NCBI RefSeq assembly: GCF_010378095.1
Contig: NZ_WNJL01000011.1
Coordinates: forward strand, 124,001 to 188,000
Reading direction: 5' to 3'
Origin: Acidithiobacillus ferrianus
GTDB taxonomy: Bacteria; Pseudomonadota; Gammaproteobacteria; Acidithiobacillales; Acidithiobacillaceae
Length of the DNA stretch: 64,000 bases
Within the stretch, counting starts at the first letter, position 1. Each line of letters opens with the position of its first letter. A program made the translations under genes and the position numbers. Below the pieces are notes generated by a model. That model was not told the origin of the DNA. It saw nothing but the letters and a program-made list of their open reading frames with translations, and ran no database searches. Below are positions 20,997 through 29,800 of this stretch, piece after piece.

Positions 20997-22055
20997 GTGT
21001 CGGCCCCGATCAAATCCGAGTCCACCCCACCGGTACTGCAAAAGAAAAGCCGCGCGCTCACCGGCTGGATCCTTCTCGCTATCGCCACCTTAGCGGGGCT
21101 GGGAGCCGCTTTCCTTGCCGTGCATACCCTGAACGCCCAGGAGTCGGCCCTAAAGCAGCGCCTGTTCAGCGAGTTGTCCTCAAAAAAGGAAAGCACCACC
21201 GCCGTCATAGTGCCTATCGAAAACCTGCCTGCCAATACGGTACTTACCCTGTCCATGGTGGCGCGGCGTAACATTCCTGCAGATAGCGCGCCCGGTGGTG
21301 TCATTATGGATACCGATTTCAACAAAATAGAGAATAAACGGTTACTTTTCCCTGCCGAACGCGGCAAGCCATTAACACGTTCCATGTTCAGTTCCACGGA
21401 GAGCCCTGCGGACATTCTGGATGACCAGCATGTCGCATTGACGATTTCCGTGAATTCCGAAAACTCCATGGACAAAATGCTCCGCCCGGGGGATCACGTC
21501 GACATATTGTGGATCACCCAAGCGGATATACGCACCACTGCCGCAAATCCCATCACCAACGTGCGGATCTCCCCCGCAGCCCCGGAGGGTGCTGTCGTGC
21601 GCTTCCTGGGACAAAACCTGAAAATCATCGCAACAGGCCGGGACGTATCCCCCAACGGCGGCGGTATAAATGCCGAAGGCTATGGCACAGTCACTCTCGA
21701 GGTCACGCCGGTGCAAGCGCAAATGATTCTGGTCGCGCAAAAGAGTGGGGAACTCCGTTTGGACCTACGCGGCAATGCTAAAAATAGCACGTGGCCCAAA
21801 CGGACCGTGTCACTGCACGACATTATTGGTTATCCCCATACCGCCGTGGGTGTGGAATATATCGCCGGCGGTTCTTCTGGCAGCGGCGCGCCAAATATCG
21901 CCCACCTGCAAACCACGGGTGCCCCGCAGGCTATATCCAGAGTCATGGACAGCCCCATGTCCGATGATAACAGCGAAGCACATCCCGATGATGCGCCCAA
22001 GAGTCAAATCAGATATTTGCCATTCCCCTACGTCCCATCTCTACCGCGGTCCTGA
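20997..22055 (+). CDS. cpaB: CpaB/RcpC-type Flp pilus assembly protein
   Basis: A 352-residue inner-membrane/periplasmic protein. After a short cytoplasmic start comes one transmembrane helix (about residues 21-42). An SAF-like domain follows with PIENLPANTVLTLSMVARR and IPADSAPGG, then the CpaB core VALTISVNSENSMDKMLRPG and VDILW. The start is GTG 20997 after GAGGAG. Family members are needed for Flp pilus assembly next to the secretin. It ends with a Ser/Pro-rich tail. Confidence 0.85.
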   Translation: MSAPIKSESTPPVLQKKSRALTGWILLAIATLAGLGAAFLAVHTLNAQESALKQRLFSELSSKKESTTAVIVPIENLPANTVLTLSMVARRNIPADSAPGGVIMDTDFNKIENKRLLFPAERGKPLTRSMFSSTESPADILDDQHVALTISVNSENSMDKMLRPGDHVDILWITQADIRTTAANPITNVRISPAAPEGAVVRFLGQNLKIIATGRDVSPNGGGINAEGYGTVTLEVTPVQAQMILVAQKSGELRLDLRGNAKNSTWPKRTVSLHDIIGYPHTAVGVEYIAGGSSGSGAPNIAHLQTTGAPQAISRVMDSPMSDDNSEAHPDDAPKSQIRYLPFPYVPSLPRS

Positions 22056-22071
22056 TAGGAAATCATTCCCG

Positions 22072-23427
22072 ATGAATATGGTTAGAACCCCCCTGGCTGC
22101 GGCCATAATCACCCTGATACTACCCATTTTGGTCTGCGCCAAAGGCAACCTGGAACTAGGAAGCCAGTCGAGTATTTCCATGTACTCCGGTCAAGTAAAA
22201 ATCATACCGACGAATACTATAAGGCGGGTAGCTGTCGGTAATGGAAAAATTCTCAGTGTCACTTTGGTAGATGGCAAAGAGTTGCTGCTCCTTGCCGAAG
22301 GATCGGGCGAAACAAATCTGCATCTCTGGTATAAGAACGGAGGAGAGAATGCAGCGCGAGTGGTCATCGCCCCTAAAGATGTCGGACGCGCCGCCGAGGA
22401 AATTTCCGGCCTTCTCGAAAAAACCCCAAATACCCTGGTGCATGTCGTTGGTGACAAAGTCATCATTGACGGTAAAAACCTCTCTGAAGAAGACTTGAAT
22501 AGAATAGAAAAACTCAGGTCGGCCTATCCTAACGTGATAAATCTCGCGGAGAAGGAGCCGTTGAGAATGGAAAAAGTAGTGCTGCTAGATGTCAGGATCC
22601 TCAAGCTGAAAAAAGACTTCTTCCGCAGCCTCGGAGTGAACTGGAATCAATCCGTGGCGGGGCCGCAGGCGGGCATTGTCGGTGACTTCAGCTCCAACCC
22701 GTATTTTCGCATGGGGATACCGACGGGTAACGGTACCGGTGGGCCCTCGGCCAACTTCTCTTTCCCCAGTTCAGGATTATCGGATTTACCCATGAAAGTT
22801 GCTCCCTTCGCAACCAATTTTGGCGTCATCACCTCTGTTGCTTCGCGAATCAATTTCGCCCTGCAAAATGGAGATGCCTATGAGATCGCCAACCCGAAGC
22901 TCAGCGCCAAGAGTGGCAGCAAGGAGCCTGCTGAATTTCTGGCGGGTGGACAGATTCCCATTCCCCTGGCCATCGGTTTCGGACAAACATCGGTGATATT
23001 CAAAGATTTCGGTATCCGTCTCAAGTTCTCCCCCGTAGCGGACGATAGAAACAACGTCGGCCTGAAAATATTCACCGAGATAAGCAATATTGACCCTTCT
23101 ATCACGGTCGGCGGCGTCCCGGGGTTCTTTACCAGCCGCACCCGGGCGGAAATCAATTTGAAAGACGGAGAAACCCTGGTGATGTCCGGGTTGGTGGATC
23201 ACAGCATTGCAAAAAATAGTAATAAGATACCAGGCCTTGGCAACATTCCTATTCTCGGATATCTATTCAGATCAGAGGACTTCAGAGACAACGAGTCGGA
23301 TCTGGTATTTCTGGTAACCCCAAAAGTAATCACTGCGGGCTCGCTAGAAAACATCAACGGGGAATCCCACGCCCGTTATCTCGAAAATATGTATAAACGC
23401 AATTCTGACCAGAGAATCATCCGCTAG
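22072..23427 (+). CDS. cpaC: Flp pilus outer-membrane secretin, CpaC/RcpA type
   Basis: Forms the outer-membrane channel. The 451-residue protein has a signal peptide, an N-domain (VAVGNGKILSV, LLLLAEGSGETNLHLW), a BON-like section (VVGDKVIIDGKNLSEEDL) and the secretin core. The core motif is VPGFFTSRTRAEINLKDGE, and it closes with IPGLGNIPILGYLFRS and LVFLVTPKVI. ATG 22072 was chosen; upstream sequence in this frame lies inside cpaB. Confidence 0.9.
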   Translation: MNMVRTPLAAAIITLILPILVCAKGNLELGSQSSISMYSGQVKIIPTNTIRRVAVGNGKILSVTLVDGKELLLLAEGSGETNLHLWYKNGGENAARVVIAPKDVGRAAEEISGLLEKTPNTLVHVVGDKVIIDGKNLSEEDLNRIEKLRSAYPNVINLAEKEPLRMEKVVLLDVRILKLKKDFFRSLGVNWNQSVAGPQAGIVGDFSSNPYFRMGIPTGNGTGGPSANFSFPSSGLSDLPMKVAPFATNFGVITSVASRINFALQNGDAYEIANPKLSAKSGSKEPAEFLAGGQIPIPLAIGFGQTSVIFKDFGIRLKFSPVADDRNNVGLKIFTEISNIDPSITVGGVPGFFTSRTRAEINLKDGETLVMSGLVDHSIAKNSNKIPGLGNIPILGYLFRSEDFRDNESDLVFLVTPKVITAGSLENINGESHARYLENMYKRNSDQRIIR

Positions 23428-23438
23428 GAGACAACTAC

Positions 23439-25157
23439 ATGTTTATGATTCGCGCGTCACATCCCAGAACCGGGACTCGGGAGATTATACCGGACAATGG
23501 CGTTTGCTTGTTGGGTAAGGCGAAGTACGCCCATTTGCGCATGGGCGGCTGGAATGTCGGCAAGGAACACGCGCGTGTGTATGCCGAACAGGGCGGTGTT
23601 TATATCGAGGGACTCGGCAAATTTGGTGCGGTGCTGGTCAACGGTGAGCGCATGCGCGCCTATGGGCCGGTGGAGGCCCACGATGAGATTGTTGTTGCGG
23701 GATATCGTTTGCAGATCCTGCCCCGTTTCGATGGCGAGGGTCTGTCCTTGGGGGTGGCGGAAGTACCCCGCGAAACGACTTCAGCGCCTCGATCCGCAAC
23801 AGATAGCAACACCATCTCCATGGAAAGAGCACCAGCGTGGAGTCGCCCCATCTACGACACCCGCTGGCTGACATTGGTGCGGGAAGTCCACGAGACGGTA
23901 CGCAGTCAGATGGATCTGCGTCGTGTCGATCTCGGCGCCCTAACCCCCGAAGAACTCCGCCGCATGGTGGGCGAACTGGTGCGGGAAGTGGTCTGGCGGA
24001 TGAATCCGCCTCCGGACATCGACCAGCAACGTCTCGTCAAAGAAGTGCTGGATGAAGCGGTGGGGCTTGGCCCTCTGGAGGATCTCCTGGCTGATGCCAC
24101 GATCACGGAAATTATGGTCAATCGCTTTGATGAGGTGTTTATCGAGCGGCAGGGTAAACTCCTGGCAGCTCCGGCGCTGTTCAGCAGTGAACTAGCGGTG
24201 CGCCATATCATCGACCGTATTGTCGCACCCATCGGCCGCCGAATTGATGAAAGCTCGCCGCTGGTGGATGCGCGCCTGGCCGATGGTTCCCGGGTCAACG
24301 CCGTCATTCCCCCTTTGTCCCTGAAAGGCGCCTGTATCACCATCCGCAAGTTTTCCAAAAAACGTCTGCAAATGGAAGATCTGATGATTTACGGCTCCAT
24401 CGAGTCACGTATGGCACACTTCATTCAGGTCTGCGTGCAGCAGCGTAAAAATATCATTATCTCCGGAGGTACCGGATCTGGTAAGACCACCCTGCTCAAT
24501 GTACTTTCCAACTATATTCCCGATCACGAGCGCATCGTCACTATTGAGGATGCTGCCGAACTGCGCCTCTCGCAGCCCAACTTGGTGTCGCTGGAGGCGC
24601 GCCCGGCCAACATGGAGGGCAAAGGCCAGATGCCCATCCGCGAACTGGTGCGCAACGCCCTGCGCATGCGCCCCGACCGTATCGTGGTGGGTGAATGCCG
24701 CGGCGGCGAAGCGTTGGACATGCTGCAAGCCATGAACACCGGTCATGACGGCTCGCTCACCACCGCCCACGCCAACACTGCTCGCGACATGCTCTCCCGG
24801 ATCGAAGTCATGGTGCTCATGGCCGGCATGGATTTACCCCTCACCGCCATCCGCGAGCAGATCGCTTCGGCAGTAGACATCATCGTGCAGATCACCCGCT
24901 TCTCCTGTGGTTCGCGCAAGATCACGAACATTTGCGAGGTGACCGGCATCGAAAGCGGCACCATCCAGTTACAGGAACTATTCACCTACAGACAGCATGG
25001 CTACGACGTCGATGGCAAGGTGCGAGGCAGTTTCCAGGCTACCGGGGCCGTGCCGGAGTTTTACGAGACCATGCGCGAGCGCGGCCTGCCCGTGGATTTA
25101 TCCATCTTCCGGTCTGAGGAACCCCTGCGCGGACGGGAGGAGAACCATGGCAGATGA
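23439..25157 (+). CDS. tadA: Tad secretion ATPase TadA/CpaF with N-terminal FHA domain
   Basis: Powers Flp pilus assembly. The 572-residue protein is a fusion. Residues about 20-95 resemble an FHA phosphothreonine-binding domain ([44 protein letters not shown]). After a linker come the CpaF N-domain (about 150-260) and the ATPase core, with Walker [10 protein letters not shown] near residue 345, [20 protein letters not shown] and the Walker B/Asp-box [20 protein letters not shown]. The 3' end overlaps the next TadE gene by 11 bases. Confidence 0.92.
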   Translation: MFMIRASHPRTGTREIIPDNGVCLLGKAKYAHLRMGGWNVGKEHARVYAEQGGVYIEGLGKFGAVLVNGERMRAYGPVEAHDEIVVAGYRLQILPRFDGEGLSLGVAEVPRETTSAPRSATDSNTISMERAPAWSRPIYDTRWLTLVREVHETVRSQMDLRRVDLGALTPEELRRMVGELVREVVWRMNPPPDIDQQRLVKEVLDEAVGLGPLEDLLADATITEIMVNRFDEVFIERQGKLLAAPALFSSELAVRHIIDRIVAPIGRRIDESSPLVDARLADGSRVNAVIPPLSLKGACITIRKFSKKRLQMEDLMIYGSIESRMAHFIQVCVQQRKNIIISGGTGSGKTTLLNVLSNYIPDHERIVTIEDAAELRLSQPNLVSLEARPANMEGKGQMPIRELVRNALRMRPDRIVVGECRGGEALDMLQAMNTGHDGSLTTAHANTARDMLSRIEVMVLMAGMDLPLTAIREQIASAVDIIVQITRFSCGSRKITNICEVTGIESGTIQLQELFTYRQHGYDVDGKVRGSFQATGAVPEFYETMRERGLPVDLSIFRSEEPLRGREENHGR

Positions 25158-26016
25158 TCGCTTGGCACGACGCTCGGAAACAGGTGCCAGTGCCATGGAA
25201 TTCGCCATCGCCGCACCCGCTCTATTGCTAGCCCTCCTTGGTACTTTCCAGTCGGCGCTGTTCTATCAGGCCCGCGCCCAACTGGAAATCGCTACTCAGG
25301 AGGCGGTACGGGCGGGGGTTTTGCACGGGGCTCGTGTCGAAGCCATGCGCGATGCCCTGGCCCGCGGACTCACTCCGCTCTATACTCACGGCCAAAATCT
25401 ATCCGCCCTCGCCCAGGGTTACGCCATGGCTAAAGTGGCGGCTGGTCAAGCAACCATCCGGATACTCAGCCCTACCCGAGAGGCCTTTGACGACTTCTCG
25501 GAATCGACCCGCGACGCTTCGGGGGCATGGGTTAGAGCGATTCCGGTGGATCATCTCGGCTATCGTCAGACCAACGCGGGAGGCGAAAGTCATTTGTCGG
25601 TACAGGACGCGACACTCCTCAAGATTCAGATAACCATCGTTCAACCACTCATCGTGCCCTTCATCGACCGGATGGGCCAGGGCATCTATCTAATGGATAA
25701 GACACCGGGGAGTGTGAGACTGCCGAGCCTTTTCGGCATCCACCTGGCTCAGTCCGTGGGAGCCAATGGTCAGATGCGCTGGGGCATCCCGATGCAGGCT
25801 GAGGCGGTGATGCGGATGCAGAGCCCGGTGCTGGCGGAGGGTCTACCCGTTAAGGCGGATCCTGGGCAGGGATCAAACCCGGATCTGGGGAATAATGAGG
25901 ACGATGAATTCAATGAGGTGATTCCCATATACGACGGTGATTTTGACCCGTCCACCGCGCCTGCCGATAGATCACCCCCGGGAGCCTGCGCTGGCGGCTC
26001 CCCATTCGATCACTAA
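25147..26016 (+). CDS. TadE-like pseudopilin
   Basis: A 289-residue protein with the TadE signature ETG|ASAMEFAIAAPALLLALLG, then QARAQLEIATQEAVRAGV. The body is periplasmic and the last 70 residues are acidic and Gly/Pro-rich. ATG 25147 overlaps tadA and sits behind GGAGGAG, so it is coupled to tadA. Third TadE/G protein of the locus. Confidence 0.8.
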   Translation: MADDRLARRSETGASAMEFAIAAPALLLALLGTFQSALFYQARAQLEIATQEAVRAGVLHGARVEAMRDALARGLTPLYTHGQNLSALAQGYAMAKVAAGQATIRILSPTREAFDDFSESTRDASGAWVRAIPVDHLGYRQTNAGGESHLSVQDATLLKIQITIVQPLIVPFIDRMGQGIYLMDKTPGSVRLPSLFGIHLAQSVGANGQMRWGIPMQAEAVMRMQSPVLAEGLPVKADPGQGSNPDLGNNEDDEFNEVIPIYDGDFDPSTAPADRSPPGACAGGSPFDH

Positions 26017-26030
26017 CCCCTGGAGTGGCT

Positions 26031-27305
26031 ATGTACACCCTGAATGACCGGAAGTGGTCCCTCCTGACGCTCGTCGTCCTGTCCATCACCAGTGGCGACG
26101 CCCTGGCCCAGGACAGCCCATCCTTCAACTGCGCCCGCGCGAAAAATGATACGGAAAAAACACTCTGCAGCAACTCCAGCCTCGCCATCCAGGATCGCCA
26201 AGTGAGCAAGATCTACGCCACCCGCCTGAAGCAAGTTCGCACAGATGCCACAGCCAGGCGCACCACCATGAGACGGCAAAGGAACTTCATCAAACAACGG
26301 AACCTTTGCAGAACCAACATAGCGTGCCTCAATAACCTGTATGAAATGCGTTTTTATGATCTTGCAAACTGCATCATGATCACCAACGGCAACCAGATGA
26401 ATCCACCGGCACCAAGGCCCGTATCGGTACCGAATGCATCAGCCGCAAATCCGGCACCCGACTGCTCCTCCGCATACAAAGTCGATCCCTCCTTTCTATC
26501 CGTGAGTGAGGGAGGGCTATGGTTGGATGGTTACGTACCGGGATATCACATGGAAGACCATAACAATCCAGGTCACATAGATAAAAAAAGGCACCATAAT
26601 ACTCCAGACTCGAATAGTGGAGTCACCATAGGCAAAGGTGTTGATCTTGCACAACAGTCTCCACAACAGATCAGAAAAGATTTTGAGAACTATATAAAAG
26701 CGTATGGCAATATAGGAAATGGTGATTTCGAACTAATCATAACAAAGCTTGCCCCCTATATGAACAAAAGAATAAAAGGTTGGAGTGCGGTTAGGAGAAT
26801 CGAACTCCAGCCCATCTCTCTCACGGAAGAACAGGCGGATTTACTCACCAGGGCCGTAGAGTTCCGGTTCGTAAGGGCCGTAGAAATCCAATTTGACCGG
26901 AAAAACAACTTGGGTACGACATTCAAACAGCTCCCGGCCGAGGCACAAACCACACTCCTGGATTTTTCTTACAACTACGGAAGCAGTGACTCCATGGGCA
27001 GACGCCATAAAAATGGGAGAGGGGCGACACCGCAAGATCGAACCAGAACGCTTCTGTGGTCTTCGTACTATAACGGCAGGTGGCAAGATCTGGCCACGAA
27101 GCTGCAGACTTTTGATGTGCCAGACAACCGTAAAATTTACAAAAACAGAAGGCACAGAGAAGGCAAGCTACTCCAAAAAGCCATAGACAAAAAGCGTCTG
27201 CCCGATAAAGGAAATCCCTGCGCACCGCGCGATGCCCTGCGCAGCGCCCTCATTGAACGACATTACAGATACGCTCGACACTTTGAAAGGAGTCTATGGT
27301 CATGA
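26031..27305 (+). CDS. Exported LprI-like / pesticin-type muramidase fusion
   Basis: A 424-residue secreted protein. After the signal peptide (ends near GDALA), residues about 30-125 look like a DUF1311/LprI domain (FNCARAKNDTEKTLCSNSSL and CRTNIACLNNLYEMR, paired Cys). Residues about 150-400 resemble the T4-lysozyme-like catalytic domain of pesticin: SEGG (Glu about 160), DGYVPG, SGVTIGKGVDL (Thr about 199, Asp about 205), then FSYNYGS. It likely cuts peptidoglycan. ATG 26031 was chosen over an upstream GTG. The gene is AT-rich and closes the Tad operon with the next gene. Confidence 0.7.
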   Translation: MYTLNDRKWSLLTLVVLSITSGDALAQDSPSFNCARAKNDTEKTLCSNSSLAIQDRQVSKIYATRLKQVRTDATARRTTMRRQRNFIKQRNLCRTNIACLNNLYEMRFYDLANCIMITNGNQMNPPAPRPVSVPNASAANPAPDCSSAYKVDPSFLSVSEGGLWLDGYVPGYHMEDHNNPGHIDKKRHHNTPDSNSGVTIGKGVDLAQQSPQQIRKDFENYIKAYGNIGNGDFELIITKLAPYMNKRIKGWSAVRRIELQPISLTEEQADLLTRAVEFRFVRAVEIQFDRKNNLGTTFKQLPAEAQTTLLDFSYNYGSSDSMGRRHKNGRGATPQDRTRTLLWSSYYNGRWQDLATKLQTFDVPDNRKIYKNRRHREGKLLQKAIDKKRLPDKGNPCAPRDALRSALIERHYRYARHFERSLWS

Positions 27306-28306
27306 AAGCTGGTTGGCGGAAGCACATTATACTCACGATCACGGGTTTAATACTTACCATCCCTGCTTTGGCGGAGGATATGCCATCTACCACAGGCATC
27401 GCAGACTGTAGAAAACCAAAAAGTCCTGCCGAAGCGGCAATTTGTCATGCCAAAGGTTTCAATGAACTCATACCACTCGATATGTGGGTTGCCGGACTTT
27501 ACAAACGTGCCCTGAAAAACACCACACCCGGCAGTGCAGAACAGGATAAAATCATCCAGGGACAACGGGGCTATCTCCAGCAACGCGATGCCTGTGGCAG
27601 TGATACCGCCTGCCTCATGAAGATCATGAGGACGCGACAACAGCAACTCATCGCACTCAACAAGCAGCTCAAAATCGAACTCCCCGATGCCGACATCGCC
27701 CTTTTCATCGGCGAACATACGTATTTCCAAAGCGCCGAAGAGGGGCGGAAAGACATCACCCCGGAATCCTCTCTCGCCGATCGCATTTTGGGGGCTTTTG
27801 AACAATATCCCCCCGCCCATGTGAAGCTCACCGATGGCAGCACCCTATTCTGGGGTTTTCAGCAGGGCAACGGCAGTGTGCGCTCCCTTGCCATCACCGA
27901 TGCCAAAGGTCGCGTGCAACTCGTGGGCGCCGTGGACGATCTGCCCGACATTTCCAATGCCATCCTCCCGGGGCACGACACACGCGATGAAATCGATCCG
28001 GCAAAACATCGGTTACGGTCCGGCCGGATCGCGCTCTTCGTGCGCGACCCGGCGGCCCTCCGGCGCTATCTCCCCGCCATCCGCGGTTGGGCCTATGCCG
28101 ACTTACTAGGCTTCAACGTCCACTGCGATAAAAACGCCCAATGGCAACAACGCTGCACGGAAGTCCAACGTTACGCCCTGCCCATTACCGCCTATGGTTT
28201 GATGCACTGCAAAAGCAAGGCCAACGGCAAGACCTTGGTAAATCGTTGCCCCGTGGCTTTGCCGAATGTGCCGGGTACCGCCCCCCTGGGGCTGTTTCGT
28301 CAATGA
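27296..28306 (+). CDS. Exported LprI-like (DUF1311) protein
   Basis: A 336-residue protein with signal peptide (TGLILTIPALA). Residues about 35-120 are LprI-like: CRKPKSPAEAAICHAKGF, then QRDACGSDTACLMKIMRTR. The C-terminal 200 residues are unrecognised, with two Cys near the end. ATG 27296 (or 27302) overlaps the 3' end of the muramidase gene after GAAAGGAG, so the two are co-translated. LprI domains are known as lysozyme inhibitors, so protection against the neighbour is an attractive inference. Confidence 0.65.
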   Translation: MVMKAGWRKHIILTITGLILTIPALAEDMPSTTGIADCRKPKSPAEAAICHAKGFNELIPLDMWVAGLYKRALKNTTPGSAEQDKIIQGQRGYLQQRDACGSDTACLMKIMRTRQQQLIALNKQLKIELPDADIALFIGEHTYFQSAEEGRKDITPESSLADRILGAFEQYPPAHVKLTDGSTLFWGFQQGNGSVRSLAITDAKGRVQLVGAVDDLPDISNAILPGHDTRDEIDPAKHRLRSGRIALFVRDPAALRRYLPAIRGWAYADLLGFNVHCDKNAQWQQRCTEVQRYALPITAYGLMHCKSKANGKTLVNRCPVALPNVPGTAPLGLFRQ

Positions 28307-28316
28307 TCCAAGCTCG

Positions 28317-29168
28317 TCATTTCTGCAACACCGCAAACACCTCCAACGCCCGCTTCAAGTCCTCCCAGACCTTGCGCTTGTCGATGGGGTTGCGCAACAG
28401 GTAGGCGGGGTGGTAGGTGACGATGAGGGGGATACCCTGATATTGCTGGGGAGTACCGCGCAGCTTAGCGAGGGGCGTGTCCACCTGGAGCAGCCCTTGG
28501 GCGGCGAAGCGCCCCAGGGCGACGATGATGCGCGGTTGCAGCAGGGCGATCTGGCGCTGCAGGTACGGTATACAGGCATGCACTTCTGGCCCCAAGGGAT
28601 CGCGGTTGTTGGGAGGACGGCATTTGAGGATGTTGGCGATATAGACTTCGTGCTCGCGGCTGAGACCCATGGCATGGAGCATGGCGTCGAGGAGCTGACC
28701 CCCACGACCGACGAAGGCTTCACCCCGGCGGTCTTCTTCGGCACCCGGCGCCTCGCCAACGAAAAGCCAGGAGCCGCGCGGGTTTCCGGCGCCAACCACC
28801 GCGTGTTTGCGGGTTTCGCCCAAAGAACATGCGCGGCAGGCGGTGATCATATGGCCCAAGTCGAGCCAGTCCAGGGTGGCGATCCGCATCAGTCGCTGCG
28901 GATCGGGGGGCGGGTCGGGAAGCGCTGACTCCGCTCGTTGCGGTACGGAGACGGCTTCTTCCACCGGGGGGGGTGCCGGAGGTGGCGCCGCCTCGGCGGA
29001 GCGGGGCGATCCAGGGACGGGCCCGGCTGGCGCAGGGGTCGACCGCTTCGGTGGCGCGGTCGATGCGGGCGCCTTCGCCTGGGTCACCTCCGGCGGGGGG
29101 TCGCCGGGGACGGACAAATGCAGCAGTTGCAGAAATTGTCGTTGCGGGTCGGTCAGGGAGTCTGGCAT
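28317..29168 (-). CDS. Uracil-DNA glycosylase, family 4
   Basis: Removes uracil from DNA; Fe-S enzyme. The 283-residue protein has a Pro/Ala-rich N-terminal third (residues 20-95), then the type-4 UDG core: CRACSLGETRKHAVVGAG, motif GEAPGAEEDRRG, the third-Cys region NILKCRPPNNRDP, LGRFAAQGLL and the C-terminal TYHPAYLLRNP. The disordered N-terminal extension is often seen in proteobacterial members. Convergent with the LprI-like gene and 10 bases from it. Confidence 0.93.
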   Translation of the reverse strand: MPDSLTDPQRQFLQLLHLSVPGDPPPEVTQAKAPASTAPPKRSTPAPAGPVPGSPRSAEAAPPPAPPPVEEAVSVPQRAESALPDPPPDPQRLMRIATLDWLDLGHMITACRACSLGETRKHAVVGAGNPRGSWLFVGEAPGAEEDRRGEAFVGRGGQLLDAMLHAMGLSREHEVYIANILKCRPPNNRDPLGPEVHACIPYLQRQIALLQPRIIVALGRFAAQGLLQVDTPLAKLRGTPQQYQGIPLIVTYHPAYLLRNPIDKRKVWEDLKRALEVFAVLQK

Positions 29169-29352
29169 GGCCTTATGCTAATGGTCCCGTCCGCCTCTGG
29201 CAATCTTCGACACGCTCTCCACAAAGGATCGATGTTGGGCTGCCATCTCATCAAAAAATTCAGTACTATGGAACATGTCGGCTACGGGGTGAATCATCAC
29301 CGGGCCTCACCGGGCCTACGTGTATGAGAGACCCACCTACCGGGAGCGTACC

Positions 29353-29703
29353 ATGACTAGCAATGATCTCACTCAAGTTTCCAGCAAAGACGACCGTAAC
29401 ATCGCCGCACTCACCCACGCCGGGGGCATCTTGTTCGGGTTTATCCCGGGCCTCATTGTCTACCTGATCAAAAAGGACAGCGGACCTGTTTGGCTCATCC
29501 AGCAGAGCAAGGAAGCGTTGAATTTTCAGATGACCGTCCTCATTGCCTACGTGGTGGCCACCGCGCTAAGCGCCCTGATGATTGGCCTGATCCTTTTCCC
29601 ACCGATCTTCTTGGTGAATCTGATCTTCTGCATCCTGGCCGCCATCAAAGTCAGCCAAGGGGAGACCTATCGCTATCCGTTGGCGTTGCGCCTGCTCAGC
29701 TGA
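29353..29703 (+). CDS. DUF4870-like membrane protein
   Basis: A 116-residue protein with three hydrophobic segments: ALTHAGGILFGFIPGLIVYLI, the QMTVLIAYVVATALSALMIG region and ILFPPIFLVNLIFCILAAIKV. It ends GETYRYPLALRLLS, characteristic of DUF4870 (Tic20-like) proteins. ATG 29353 follows GGGAG. Nothing in the context tells its role. Confidence 0.8.
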   Translation: MTSNDLTQVSSKDDRNIAALTHAGGILFGFIPGLIVYLIKKDSGPVWLIQQSKEALNFQMTVLIAYVVATALSALMIGLILFPPIFLVNLIFCILAAIKVSQGETYRYPLALRLLS

Positions 29704-29800
29704 CCGGCACGGCGCGTTCCACACGGCGGCCCGCTTGCGCCATTGCGGTACGCCCCGTACCCTACGCCTTTAATCTTACGGTAGGGAGGAGATCGCCTGG

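Noticed and set aside
14396..28306. tRNA-His as an integration site of a classic genomic island
   Set aside because: No second copy of the tRNA 3' end, no integrase and no excision genes were found at the right edge; composition alone is not proof.
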